Part shown: piece by piece, positions 14,224 to 21,554 of the stretch | Position numbering within the stretch: position 1 is the stretch's first letter | Layout: every line of letters begins with the position of its first letter | DNA from: a virus | Virus record (IMG/VR): IMGVR_UViG_3300046642_000302 | Location: 1 to 61,034 of that record | Length of the DNA: 61,034 bases | Strand: one strand, 5' to 3' | The notes under the pieces: generated by a model | Told to the model about the DNA's origin: nothing | Seen by the model: the letters and a program-made list of their open reading frames with translations, nothing else | The model's database searches: none | Translations under genes and position numbers: made by a program

Positions 14224-14585
14224 GACTTCAACTCCAGCAGCCTGGTGCGCGCCTTGTCCATTGATGCCTGGCGCCTCGCCTTTTCGGCTTCCAGGTTGTC
14301 GAACCATTTCTGATTTTCTGCAAGGCCGCGCTCGATGCTCGATATCTCGCTCTTTATTTTATCGTCGGCACTGCGGGCAACCACTGCCGCATTGATGCGA
14401 GCGGTCAGGGCTTCAGCGTCTGACGCGCCGTAGATACGATCAACCTTGAACCCCATGTCATGCCGTGCAGCGATGTCGCAGCACTCAGCAATAACGGCTT
14501 CTTCGGTATCGCCTTCAGCCACGCCCTCGTCGGTGTAGCGCCCGTTTTCGCCCCAGTAGTCGAAGTTATGAATGACGGCGATCAT
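14220..14585 (-). CDS. Hypothetical protein with coiled-coil C-terminus
   Basis: A 121-residue protein from ATG 14585, overlapping the upstream stop. Residues 1-65 are mixed alpha/beta (MIAVIHNFDYWGENGRYTDEG; a CC pair at 36-37). Residues 70-121 form a charged helix (SEISSIERGLAENQKWFDNLEAEKA). No known family. Confidence 0.65.
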   Translation of the reverse strand: MIAVIHNFDYWGENGRYTDEGVAEGDTEEAVIAECCDIAARHDMGFKVDRIYGASDAEALTARINAAVVARSADDKIKSEISSIERGLAENQKWFDNLEAEKARRQASMDKARTRLLELKS

Positions 14586-15142
14586 TGCGCGCCCTCCTTC
14601 AAGGGCCACAACCCTTCCTCGGTCATGATTGCCATCAGCCGGGTCATTACCGGGTCATGTTCGGCCTCGTCGGTGACGGTAGTTTCTTCCAGCACCTCCA
14701 GCTCGGCAAGGCCTTGCTCGCTGATACGCTCAAGCACCTCTTGATTGCGCATCAAGTACCGGCCGAAGCGATAGCGCTCGCCATCCGTCACGTCGACGCC
14801 GGTGGCGGGGCGGGTATCAATCCGGCGCAAGTGGGCGGCGGCATTGTTCAGCAACTCGAACACATGATTATCGGCGCCGGGCTCGACGTCGTTGAACACT
14901 TCGGCCAGTGTCAGCAGGTCACGGACCAGATCGCTGTCGCTCGGCAGGTGCTCGGCGTTATCGCGCAGGCTGTCGAGCTGGTCGCGCCAGGTCAGGGTCG
15001 GAATTTCTTGGGCTTCCAATTTGCGCTTTTTGGCGAAGCCATCAATGCCGCTCAGGGGATTGATGATGTCGGACGTTCGCAGGTGCCCGGCGAAGTCAAA
15101 CAAGGCGCCGAGAATCACGGCCTCGGGGTTGGTGCTCTTCAT
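14582..15142 (-). CDS. Hypothetical protein, first sizeable gene of the small-protein operon
   Basis: A 186-residue helical acidic protein (VILGALFDFAGHLRT near the start). Its ATG is preceded by AGAGGCATCACC, the extended ribosome-binding sequence shared by many genes of this phage. It reads away from the divergent early genes at 15406, so it probably belongs to an early or middle transcript. No domain is recognised with confidence. Confidence 0.7.
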   Translation of the reverse strand: MKSTNPEAVILGALFDFAGHLRTSDIINPLSGIDGFAKKRKLEAQEIPTLTWRDQLDSLRDNAEHLPSDSDLVRDLLTLAEVFNDVEPGADNHVFELLNNAAAHLRRIDTRPATGVDVTDGERYRFGRYLMRNQEVLERISEQGLAELEVLEETTVTDEAEHDPVMTRLMAIMTEEGLWPLKEGAQ

Positions 15143-15234
15143 GGTGATGCCTCTTGTGGGGTGCTGCGGGGTTTGATTAGGCCGTGTTCAATCAGGATGG
15201 CCCACTGCATTGCAATCCAATCTTCAAAGCTCAT
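15139..15234 (-). CDS. Possible leader peptide gene (31 residues)
   Basis: A short frame (MSFEDWIAMQWAILIEHG...) starts at 15234 and ends with an ATGA overlap on the next gene. Its final codons contain that gene's AGAGGCATC ribosome-binding site. The upstream Shine-Dalgarno is poor. It may be a small real protein or a leader that couples translation. Confidence 0.35.
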   Translation of the reverse strand: MSFEDWIAMQWAILIEHGLIKPRSTPQEASP

Positions 15235-15405
15235 TCATCGACTCAAAATTAACGCAAAACGAACCTTACCATAATTCGTCACCACTTCAACAGCTTTCGT
15301 CTCGACAACCGTTTATTTCGTGTTTTTTTCATTCCCTCTATTGTGCGCGCGGGAAAAGTTATCTACAGTTTCCACACATAAACGCACTACAGAGGAATCA
15401 CCCGC
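15235..15405. promoter_or_regulatory. Divergent early promoter region
   Basis: An AT-richer 170-bp stretch between divergent gene blocks. For the minus strand, TTGAAG at about 15292 and TAAGGT, 16 bases apart, form a sigma70-like pair. For the plus strand TTCGTG and TATTGT (about 15320-15347) are 16 bases apart. Both are moderate matches. A single DnaA-box-like TTATCTACA lies at about 15359 (one mismatch from consensus). Confidence 0.45.
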
Positions 15406-15609
15406 ATGAGCGCCGCCCAAAAGAAAGAATCCCGCCGCACCCTGGAAGCCCAAGGCATTGACTTCAGCGCCGACTTCCACGCCCTGCCCGGCGCCCAAGT
15501 GCAACTGCTGATCGACCGCGCCAAGCATGACAAGTACAAGGCGCCGGCCGATGCCAACGGCTCGACCGCTCGCTACTTCTTCTATCGCCTGGCACGCGGC
15601 AACAAGTAA
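15406..15609 (+). CDS. Hypothetical early protein
   Basis: A 67-residue basic protein (MSAAQKKESRRTLEAQGIDF...) with AGAGGAATCACC before its ATG. It is the first gene of the plus-strand early run. Residues 50-64 (GSTARYFFYRLARG) resemble conserved small proteins of Pseudomonas phages. Function is unknown; early host-takeover proteins are commonly of this size. Confidence 0.7.
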   Translation: MSAAQKKESRRTLEAQGIDFSADFHALPGAQVQLLIDRAKHDKYKAPADANGSTARYFFYRLARGNK

Positions 15610-15680
15610 GCCGACCGAATCACCACAAGCCGCTTAATTGCGGCTTTGCCAGTACCAACACTCCGACAGGACGCCCGCCC

Positions 15681-16037
15681 ATGAATATCAGCCAGTTTAT
15701 TGAATCCACCGAAGCCATGCGCCAGGCGCACATCCTCGGCACGCTCAGCGCGGCCAATGTGCAGCATGGGATTGAAGCGCTGGTACTGCTGTTCTGTGCG
15801 CAACCGGACGCGGCCAAGGTCGACACCATCGACTCTAATCCGCGCCTGATCGTCAAACCGGACGCCGGCCTGACGGTTCAACAAATTGCGTGGGCCGAAC
15901 AGCATGATTGGTTTCGCTGGCCACACGTCAGCGCCGGCGTCAGCGGCGTCGTGGTGATCGAGCGCCAGTCGGGCGGCCACAGCGAACGCAAATGGTTTGG
16001 CGACTTCCAGGCGCTGCGCGCTTGGGCCGGCTACTAA
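15681..16037 (+). CDS. Hypothetical early protein
   Basis: A 118-residue mixed alpha/beta protein. A helix MNISQFIESTEAMRQAHIL is followed by IEALVLLFCAQP, and a C-terminal segment has several Trp residues (WAEQHDWFRWPHV). No signal peptide. It lies 71 bases after the previous gene. No family recognised. Confidence 0.65.
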   Translation: MNISQFIESTEAMRQAHILGTLSAANVQHGIEALVLLFCAQPDAAKVDTIDSNPRLIVKPDAGLTVQQIAWAEQHDWFRWPHVSAGVSGVVVIERQSGGHSERKWFGDFQALRAWAGY

Positions 16038-16069
16038 TTCACCCAACCCCACCACCGAGGCATCTGCAC

Positions 16070-16408
16070 ATGCACACCACCGAATACACGATCATCCGCG
16101 CCAATGGCGACGAACAGGTTCACACCGTTGAACTGCCGGCCGAACCGGATTACTTCCAGCTCAAGGCGGTCATTCAGCCGATTATCGGTGAGCACAACGA
16201 CTTCGAGCGCGTCGCCGTGCTGCACGATGGCCAGGCCACGGATCTGTTCGTTGATGAAAATGGCCTGCTCAAGGGCTTGCCACGCAACGAGCGGGCCACC
16301 GCGATCTACCGTCACAACTGGCTGACCCAACACCCCGGCACCGACCCGGAAACCCTGCCGTGGATTGTCGGCGTCGCCGTGCTGTTTTCCCGTCGCGTGT
16401 GGTTTTAA
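16070..16408 (+). CDS. DUF3846-like protein
   Basis: A 112-residue protein with the DUF3846 layout: a first strand (TTEYTIIRANGD), then ..AVIQPIIG......VAVLHDG...DLFVDENGLLKGLPRN..AT..Y, ending in an IVGVAVLF strand. This family is common in phage early regions. ATG 16070 follows CCGAGGCATCTGCAC. Its function is unknown. Confidence 0.75.
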   Translation: MHTTEYTIIRANGDEQVHTVELPAEPDYFQLKAVIQPIIGEHNDFERVAVLHDGQATDLFVDENGLLKGLPRNERATAIYRHNWLTQHPGTDPETLPWIVGVAVLFSRRVWF

Positions 16409-16414
16409 GGAGCC

Positions 16415-16633
16415 ATGAACATGATCCCGACCGCCGCCCGCCACTTGATCGACGACCACCTGAGCCAGGCTCGCATGGCCGCGTGCAACACCTTGGCCGA
16501 GCGCCTGCTGCACGCCGCCGAGTCCATGTTGAATTTCGCCCTTGCCGCCAACCTGCTGAAGCCGCGCGAACATGCGAATGAAATCGTACTGATTAGCCTG
16601 GTACGCGCCCAACGCCACACCTGTACCGCCTAA
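16415..16633 (+). CDS. Small helical protein
   Basis: A 72-residue all-helical protein (RHLIDDHLSQARMAACNTLAERLL) starting 6 bases after the previous stop with AAGGAG in between. No domain recognised. Confidence 0.65.
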   Translation: MNMIPTAARHLIDDHLSQARMAACNTLAERLLHAAESMLNFALAANLLKPREHANEIVLISLVRAQRHTCTA

Positions 16634-16651
16634 CCCTTGGAGACGCCCCGG

Positions 16652-16882
16652 ATGAAATCGCAAGCCACCCGTCTGACCCGTCAAGAAGCCGCGTATTGGG
16701 ACCACTGGACCGATCAGGGCCACACGTTCCAACCGGGCGAAAAGCCGCCGCTGTCGACCTTGACCGCGCCCGCGAACATCATCCGGCACCCGATCCGCGA
16801 CGCCGTGCTGGGCCTGCTTATCATCGTCGGCGTGCTCGGCGCGGGCGCGTATTGGCTGGCCCGCGCGGCAAACTTGCTCTAA
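16652..16882 (+). CDS. Small single-pass membrane protein
   Basis: A 76-residue protein with a soluble N-terminal 47 residues (QATRLTRQEAAYWDHWTDQG) and one hydrophobic helix near the C-terminus (AVLGLLIIVGVLGAGAYWLA, residues about 51-70). It is probably inserted in the inner membrane with the N-terminus in the cytoplasm. GGAG precedes ATG 16652; a TTG start 15 bases upstream is less likely. Confidence 0.68.
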   Translation: MKSQATRLTRQEAAYWDHWTDQGHTFQPGEKPPLSTLTAPANIIRHPIRDAVLGLLIIVGVLGAGAYWLARAANLL

Positions 16883-16950
16883 GGCGTTTGAGGTCTGCGC
16901 TTTCCACCGAGAGCGCTTCCCTGAAGCACCCACCACCGAGGCATCGAGCA

Positions 16951-17304
16951 ATGAGCAGGACACACAGCGTTTACAAGGGCGAACAGAATGGCGTGATCGT
17001 CTACATCGGCACCACCGTTCAAGAGCCGGCCGCGCGCTTTCGCTGGCACAAGGCGAATGGCAAGCCGTTCACCTTCACCGTGCTGCGCACCTTCGACAAC
17101 GCCCAAGAAATGCTCGCCGAAGAGTTTCGCCTGATCCAGAAGTACAAACCGAAGTTCAACAAGATCGTTGACCGCGCGCAGAACTTCAACGGCAAGCTCA
17201 ATGCTGAACAGCTCGCCGAGCGCAAAGGCTTGGAAGGCTGGTGTCAGACCTGCCTGAAGCGCCGCGTCAACAAGGGTTACACCACCTGTTTTTATTGCAA
17301 CTAA
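16951..17304 (+). CDS. GIY-YIG-like nuclease with C-terminal zinc ribbon
   Basis: A 117-residue protein. NGVIVYIGTT (residues 12-21) stands for the GIY...YIG core, followed by R..WH (residue 30 region) and EE..LI.KYKPKFN, with the catalytic Glu near 58. CQTC and CFYC at the C-terminus form a probable zinc ribbon. The fold is that of a small stand-alone endonuclease. It carries the shared GAGGCATC leader. The target and role (homing, DNA processing or host shut-off) are unknown. Confidence 0.75.
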   Translation: MSRTHSVYKGEQNGVIVYIGTTVQEPAARFRWHKANGKPFTFTVLRTFDNAQEMLAEEFRLIQKYKPKFNKIVDRAQNFNGKLNAEQLAERKGLEGWCQTCLKRRVNKGYTTCFYCN

Positions 17305-17328
17305 CCACACACACAGAGGCATCCAATT

Positions 17329-17811
17329 ATGACCATCGACAGCCGCGCCCACAGCCCGGACAAGCTCGTCCCGCCCGCGCCCTTGCCGCACGTCAGCCGC
17401 CGCGCCCTGCTGCGCGTTAACGACCCGATCGCCATCCCAACCGAATGCCGCTACTGCGCCAACGGCGTCGACCTGGTGGAAAACAGCGCGATCTACCACG
17501 GCCGCACCTTCGGCGCCTGGCCGTATGCCTACCTGTGCGACTGCTGCGGCGCTTACGTCGGCCTGCACCCGGACACCGACTTGCCGCTCGGCACCCTGGC
17601 CGACCAGCGCACCCGCGAGGCGCGCAACACCTGCAAGAAGGCCTTCGAACCGATCTGGCGCGACAAGCACCTGAGCCGCAAGCAGGCCTATGCCTGGCTC
17701 GCCGACCAGATGGGCCTCAGCAAGGAGGATTGTCACTTTGGCTTGTTCGAGCCGGCGCAGTGCGAAGCGGCCAAGGCCTTCAGCCTGGAATACTTGAGAG
17801 CCGCCAAATGA
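17329..17811 (+). CDS. Zinc-finger protein, DUF3268-like
   Basis: A 160-residue protein with two Cys pairs (CRYCANG near residue 41 and CDCCGAYVGLHP near 68), the hallmark of DUF3268. The following segment L.LGTLAD...R.AR...K..F.P.W is typical too. C-terminal helices include SRKQAYAWLADQMGLSKEDCHFG. It probably binds zinc and nucleic acid. The leader has AGAGGCATCC. Function is not established. Confidence 0.8.
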   Translation: MTIDSRAHSPDKLVPPAPLPHVSRRALLRVNDPIAIPTECRYCANGVDLVENSAIYHGRTFGAWPYAYLCDCCGAYVGLHPDTDLPLGTLADQRTREARNTCKKAFEPIWRDKHLSRKQAYAWLADQMGLSKEDCHFGLFEPAQCEAAKAFSLEYLRAAK

Positions 17812-17960
17812 CCGCCGACGACAAACCGCGCGTGCCGCTGTACATCCCGCCGCCGCGTAAACCGATCGACCCACAAGAACCCAACGACGAGTACGAGCCG
17901 GACGGCGATTTCGGCTCGGATGACATCGAACGCTCACGGAGCCAGCGCTATGACCGATAA
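17808..17960 (+). CDS. Short acidic Pro-rich protein (50 residues)
   Basis: A short gene joined by an ATGA overlap to the zinc-finger gene. It is Pro-rich at the start (PLYIPPPRKPIDPQEP) and acidic after, hence probably disordered. Its last bases overlap the next start. Confidence 0.55.
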   Translation: MTADDKPRVPLYIPPPRKPIDPQEPNDEYEPDGDFGSDDIERSRSQRYDR

Positions 17961-18660
17961 ATGTGAAATGTGCGCAGGCACCAAGGTGGATACCGTTTTT
18001 GGCGGCCGCTGCGAGTGGTGCGACGAAACGGGCCAGGTTGGCGGCTTGACGCCGCTTCCCAACGGACCGCTGGCGATGCTGCCGGCCATGCTGGACGCGG
18101 TTAACCATGGCGTCGGCGTGATGTTGATCAGCGCTAAAGGCGCCGAGCATGTGCCGCTGAAAGACTTCCGGCGCGACATCCCGCGCTACAAGGGCATGAA
18201 CGTCGGTTTGGACAGCGATTGCGTGCTGGCGTCCGACTTCGACGCCGCCCAATCCGAGCTAACTGCGCTGCGGGAAGAGCTGGCCGAAATCAAGGAAAGC
18301 TTGGCATATCGTGGCAGTCTGTTGAACCGGACTCGCCTGCGTGCAGAAGTCGCCGAGCAGCGGAATGCAGAGCTTGAGAAAAATTCCGCTCGCTATATCT
18401 GGCTGCGTGACAAAAGCGAGTCAGTGCATCAGTTCTACCTGAGCACGCCAATCTGGTTTACCGGCGTGAAGTTCAACCCGGAGAACGTCGACAGCGCTAT
18501 CGACGCCGCCATGACCAAACCCACCGAATCGGGAGCAAGCGAAGACAAATGTTCAGCCTGCTTCGGCACCGGGTATGCACACATAAATGGCATGTGCGTA
18601 GAAGGCACTTGTGAGGATTGTAGAGGGACTGGATATGAAGAATCGGGAGCAAGCGAATGA
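17950..18660 (+). CDS. Coiled-coil protein with terminal zinc-binding CxxC motifs
   Basis: A 236-residue protein. CEMC...CEWC at the N-terminus and CSACFGTGY...CEDCRGTGY at the C-terminus resemble DnaJ-type CxxCxGxG zinc modules. Between them lies a coiled coil (ELTALREELAEIKESLAYRG, residues about 103-125). Start ATG 17950 lies inside the previous gene. It may serve as a zinc-stabilised adaptor; its function is unknown. Confidence 0.68.
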   Translation: MTDKCEMCAGTKVDTVFGGRCEWCDETGQVGGLTPLPNGPLAMLPAMLDAVNHGVGVMLISAKGAEHVPLKDFRRDIPRYKGMNVGLDSDCVLASDFDAAQSELTALREELAEIKESLAYRGSLLNRTRLRAEVAEQRNAELEKNSARYIWLRDKSESVHQFYLSTPIWFTGVKFNPENVDSAIDAAMTKPTESGASEDKCSACFGTGYAHINGMCVEGTCEDCRGTGYEESGASE

Positions 18661-19361
18661 GCAGTAAAATTGAAGTGTCGCGGGAGCTTGCGGAGGAAAT
18701 TCTAAAAATCCTGGTATTGGACGACTGGAAACAGGCTGTTCCGCTTGCTGCAATTCTCGCCGCCCCTGTCGTCGAGCGCCAGCCGGTGGCCCCAGCATTC
18801 ACAATGCCATCAAACGAAAACAGCTATGGGTTCGGCTACGTTGACGGAACCTGCATTCAAAGCTTGCGGGGCTATCGCGATCACCTTGAGGAAATTGTCG
18901 ACTCAATCCCAGAGGGTCCACTGTTCACCGCCCCGCCCGAACTCGCCGAACTGCAATCCACCATCGCACGGCTTGAATCGAAGCTGAACAGGGCGATCAG
19001 CCTGGACTTCGAACGTCGCGAGGAAATCGCCCAGCAGGCTGCGGAGATCGAGCGGCTGAAGGGTGGGCAGGGTGAGCCGGTAACGCACACCATGAAGACG
19101 GTTATGCAGGCATACGAGAACGCCCAAGCATTGCATCTGTCAGGCACTTCTAATTTCTGCGCCGTCATGGCTAATCACCTGAATAAGCAAGCCTCGCAGC
19201 CCGCGCCGGTATCGGTTGTTCTGCCGACCCTCGAAGACTTTGCGGACTCTGTAGAAAATATCTGGGGGTTTGGTCCTAGTCAGCTTTTCTTTCTGGACGG
19301 GGAAGACCTGAAGCGCATATGGCTTGAATGCCTCGACAAGCTCAAGGAGCTGAATCAATGA
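18657..19361 (+). CDS. Modular early protein with coiled coil
   Basis: A 234-residue protein. The N-terminus MSSKIEVSRELAEEIL is near-identical in pattern to the start of the gene at 34141. The segment VERQPVAPAF is a repeated module of Pseudomonas phage early proteins. A coiled coil follows (LAELQSTIARLESKLNRA...). Overall it looks like a mosaic protein assembled from shared short modules. Base composition is less GC-rich than its neighbours, which suggests exchange. Function unknown. Confidence 0.65.
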   Translation: MSSKIEVSRELAEEILKILVLDDWKQAVPLAAILAAPVVERQPVAPAFTMPSNENSYGFGYVDGTCIQSLRGYRDHLEEIVDSIPEGPLFTAPPELAELQSTIARLESKLNRAISLDFERREEIAQQAAEIERLKGGQGEPVTHTMKTVMQAYENAQALHLSGTSNFCAVMANHLNKQASQPAPVSVVLPTLEDFADSVENIWGFGPSQLFFLDGEDLKRIWLECLDKLKELNQ

Positions 19362-20017
19362 ATGAGCCAATCACTATCGAATTCGTCGGCCGTGTGGTCG
19401 AAGGTAACGACGGACTGGAAGCATACTTTGACATCGAAGGCGGCATTGCCGCGCTGGAAGCCGGTTGCTCGCTGTTTGCCAGCGTCGACCTGCAAAACGC
19501 CGCGCTGACCGACGAGGACGGCTCTTGCGAGGTGTTCCCGATCACCGAGGCGGTGACCCTGATCGCTGAAGTCACCAAGCTGCGCACGCAGTTGGAGCGC
19601 CTGCAAAAACGCGCATGGGCGGTGATGCAAGAAGCACTGGACAGCGCCGAGGTGCATCCGTGTGACGAACACAGCGAAGACGTCAAGGCGCGGACGCTGG
19701 CACCGGTTTATCAGGACTTGTATGCCTCACTGGTCGCAAGAACGATCTACGTCGACCAGGGTAAGCCGGGCGGCGACATGACGGCGACCGCCACGTTCAG
19801 CCGTGAAGGCGACAAGCTAACGCTGATGAGCATCGAGCACAGCGATCCGCAAGTATGGGCGCCAACCATTACCCTGTCTTTGGAAGAAGCCCGCAAGCTC
19901 TACCCAGTTCAAGATGAGCCACCCTGCCGGCATGACTGGTGCCAGTCGTCAATCCATGATGCGCCGGACTACTGCACCAAATGCGGTGAAGACAAGCCGG
20001 AGTTTGATGATGTCTGA
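19358..20017 (+). CDS. Hypothetical early protein with C-terminal zinc knuckle
   Basis: A 219-residue acidic protein beginning MNEPITIEFVGRVVEG. The middle helix (EVTKLRTQLERLQKR) is coiled coil, and the C-terminus has CRHDWCQSS....CTKCGE, a likely zinc knuckle. It overlaps its neighbours by 4 and 8 bases. No recognised family. Confidence 0.65.
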   Translation: MNEPITIEFVGRVVEGNDGLEAYFDIEGGIAALEAGCSLFASVDLQNAALTDEDGSCEVFPITEAVTLIAEVTKLRTQLERLQKRAWAVMQEALDSAEVHPCDEHSEDVKARTLAPVYQDLYASLVARTIYVDQGKPGGDMTATATFSREGDKLTLMSIEHSDPQVWAPTITLSLEEARKLYPVQDEPPCRHDWCQSSIHDAPDYCTKCGEDKPEFDDV

Positions 20018-20219
20018 TCGCTTCCCACGCGTAGTCGGCCGGCGCAGCGGCATTGATTGCCGTATGGGCCGCGCCGACCTGGCGCTGGCTTACGAAATGT
20101 ATCACTCCGGCTACATCTGGAAGCACATTGCGATTTACTTCGGCGTGCATGACCGGACCATTTACACCAACATCAAGCGCTGTGAGCGCGACGGCCTGGA
20201 CTGGCTGAAAAAACCCTAA
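20010..20219 (+). CDS. Small helix-turn-helix protein
   Basis: A 69-residue basic protein. Residues 20-62 (ADLALAYEMYHSGYIWKHIAIYFGVHDRTIYTNIKRCERDG) form a homeodomain-like/sigma-region-4-like helix-turn-helix. It ends the plus-strand early run and converges with the membrane-protein gene at 20216. A DNA-binding regulatory role is likely. Confidence 0.7.
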   Translation: MSDRFPRVVGRRSGIDCRMGRADLALAYEMYHSGYIWKHIAIYFGVHDRTIYTNIKRCERDGLDWLKKP

Positions 20220-20380
20220 ACCACCTGGCGCCGCCTTGGCGCCAACATCAGCACCGCCAGCGCGCCCAGCATCCACCAGGGCCGACTGGCGGGCTCTACC
20301 TGCCAGTAATTCACCCCCATCGCATGGGTCAGCGCCACATACCCCGCCAACACCCCGTAACCTTTCACGTAATTGATCAT
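20216..20380 (-). CDS. Small membrane protein
   Basis: A 54-residue protein from ATG 20380, which is preceded by GAAGGAGAACAGAC. Two hydrophobic stretches, residues 4-22 (YVKGYGVLAGYVALTHAMG) and 33-48 (WWMLGALAVLMLAP), end in a basic RRRQVV tail. It is probably an inner-membrane protein. It overlaps the plus-strand gene end by 4 bases. Function unknown. Confidence 0.6.
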   Translation of the reverse strand: MINYVKGYGVLAGYVALTHAMGVNYWQVEPASRPWWMLGALAVLMLAPRRRQVV

Positions 20381-20578
20381 GTCTGTTCTCCTTCGGTGCC
20401 GCCCCTCCCGACGGTCCCGGCTCGCCCAGCTAGTCATTTTCCTGTAACGCTCTGAGAGCGCGTTTAAGCTGCTTTGCGCCCTATGCCGGTACATCCGCCT
20501 ACCTGAAGCGCTGTTAATCGCGCCTGTGTGGCAGCGGCAAAGCCTGGCAGTGACGTTATACCACTGCCAGGCACCACC
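20381..20578. other. Non-coding leader between DnaC-like gene and small membrane gene
   Basis: About 200 bases without a gene. It contains the 11-bp inverted repeat at 20542-20572 with an extended -10 box in its loop, and a small CTCTGAGAG hairpin near 20452. It would form a leader of about 160 bases for the membrane-protein gene on the minus strand. Confidence 0.55.
20542..20572 (-). promoter_or_regulatory. Inverted repeat around an extended -10 box
   Basis: GCCTGGCAGTG and CACTGCCAGGC are perfect 11-base arms around a 9-base spacer. Read on the minus strand the repeat contains TGGTATAAC, an extended -10 element (20563-20555). The palindrome could be an operator that controls the small membrane-protein gene, or a bidirectional transcription-stop hairpin just after the dnaC-like stop. 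Confidence 0.5.
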
Positions 20579-21550
20579 TTACTCGCCTTGCATCCATTCC
20601 GGGGCTTGGTAGTCGCCGCGCGGTAGATCGTCATCCTTGGCCACCTTGGCCCGGTAGCTGCCCCAGCCGAAGGCGATCACCCCGCCGCCACCCTCGAACA
20701 TGCGATCCATCACCCGCTCGCCCAGGTACGCGCCCAGCTCGGCCTCGTCCAGGTTGGACAGGATCAGCGTCGGGCGCATGTCGTTGTAACGGCGGTTGAT
20801 CAGGTCGGTGATGATCACTTTCTCGTAATCGGTGCCGAACTGCACCCCCACCTCGTCGAGAATCAACAGGTCGGCCTCGGCAAAGCTGCGCATCACCGTG
20901 CGCTCCGATTGATCCTTGTCGCTGTAGGTGGCTTTGACGCGCTGGATCACATCGAACACGGTCACGAACAGCACCGAGGCGCCGTGATTGCGCATCACCG
21001 CGTTGCCGATGGCACAGGCCAAGTGGGTCTTACCCGAGCCAGGCTTGCCGCAAAACACGAAGTTGGCCCCCAGTTCCATGGCCCGCGGGAAGTTGGTCGC
21101 GAACTTCTGCGCGCGCTGCAAGGCCCGGGCCTGATCGGCGTTGCCGTCTTCCAGTCGGTAGTTCTCGAAGCTGCGACCGATAAAGCGCTTGGGAATCTCG
21201 GCGCCGTCGACCAGTCGGCGCATGTGCGCAGCGCGCTTGCCGATCACCGCAGTGCGCTGGGCCTTGAGCTGGTCCTGCTCCTTGGCGTCCATGGCTAACT
21301 GGTCACACTTAGGGCAACGGCCCTTCATGCGCTCGGCCAGGAACGCCGGCACCGGGTTGGTCCAGTGTCCGCCGTGCAGATCGCAAACACCGGTCAGTTC
21401 CACGATGTCGATGCGCACCGGCTTCAGGGATGGCGTGCATTCCGGGCATTGGCCCTTGGCCTGCTCGGCGCTGATGCGCGGCACTTCATGCGACCACGCG
21501 CCATGGGTTTGGCACATGCCGCGAACACTTATCAGGGTTAGGTCGTCCAT
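20579..21550 (-). CDS. DnaC-like helicase loader (AAA+ ATPase)
   Basis: A 323-residue protein. The N-terminal 90 residues carry two similar zinc-finger units (CQTHG...CPEC and CDLHG...CPKC). A DnaC/IstB-type AAA+ domain follows: SFENYRL..G......A...A..FA, Walker A CGKPGSGKTHLA, Walker B LLILDEVG, sensor I LILSNL. It would load the host DnaB helicase at the phage origin. It lies just after the O-like initiator gene, as in lambdoid P-type arrangements. ATG 21550 is chosen; upstream in-frame starts would overlap the initiator gene. Confidence 0.9.
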   Translation of the reverse strand: MDDLTLISVRGMCQTHGAWSHEVPRISAEQAKGQCPECTPSLKPVRIDIVELTGVCDLHGGHWTNPVPAFLAERMKGRCPKCDQLAMDAKEQDQLKAQRTAVIGKRAAHMRRLVDGAEIPKRFIGRSFENYRLEDGNADQARALQRAQKFATNFPRAMELGANFVFCGKPGSGKTHLACAIGNAVMRNHGASVLFVTVFDVIQRVKATYSDKDQSERTVMRSFAEADLLILDEVGVQFGTDYEKVIITDLINRRYNDMRPTLILSNLDEAELGAYLGERVMDRMFEGGGGVIAFGWGSYRAKVAKDDDLPRGDYQAPEWMQGE

Positions 21551-21554
21551 GGGC

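Noticed and set aside
15358-15367. DnaA-box-like TTATCTACA
   Set aside because: A single site with one mismatch and no cluster; the iteron array at 22021-22101 is a much better origin candidate.
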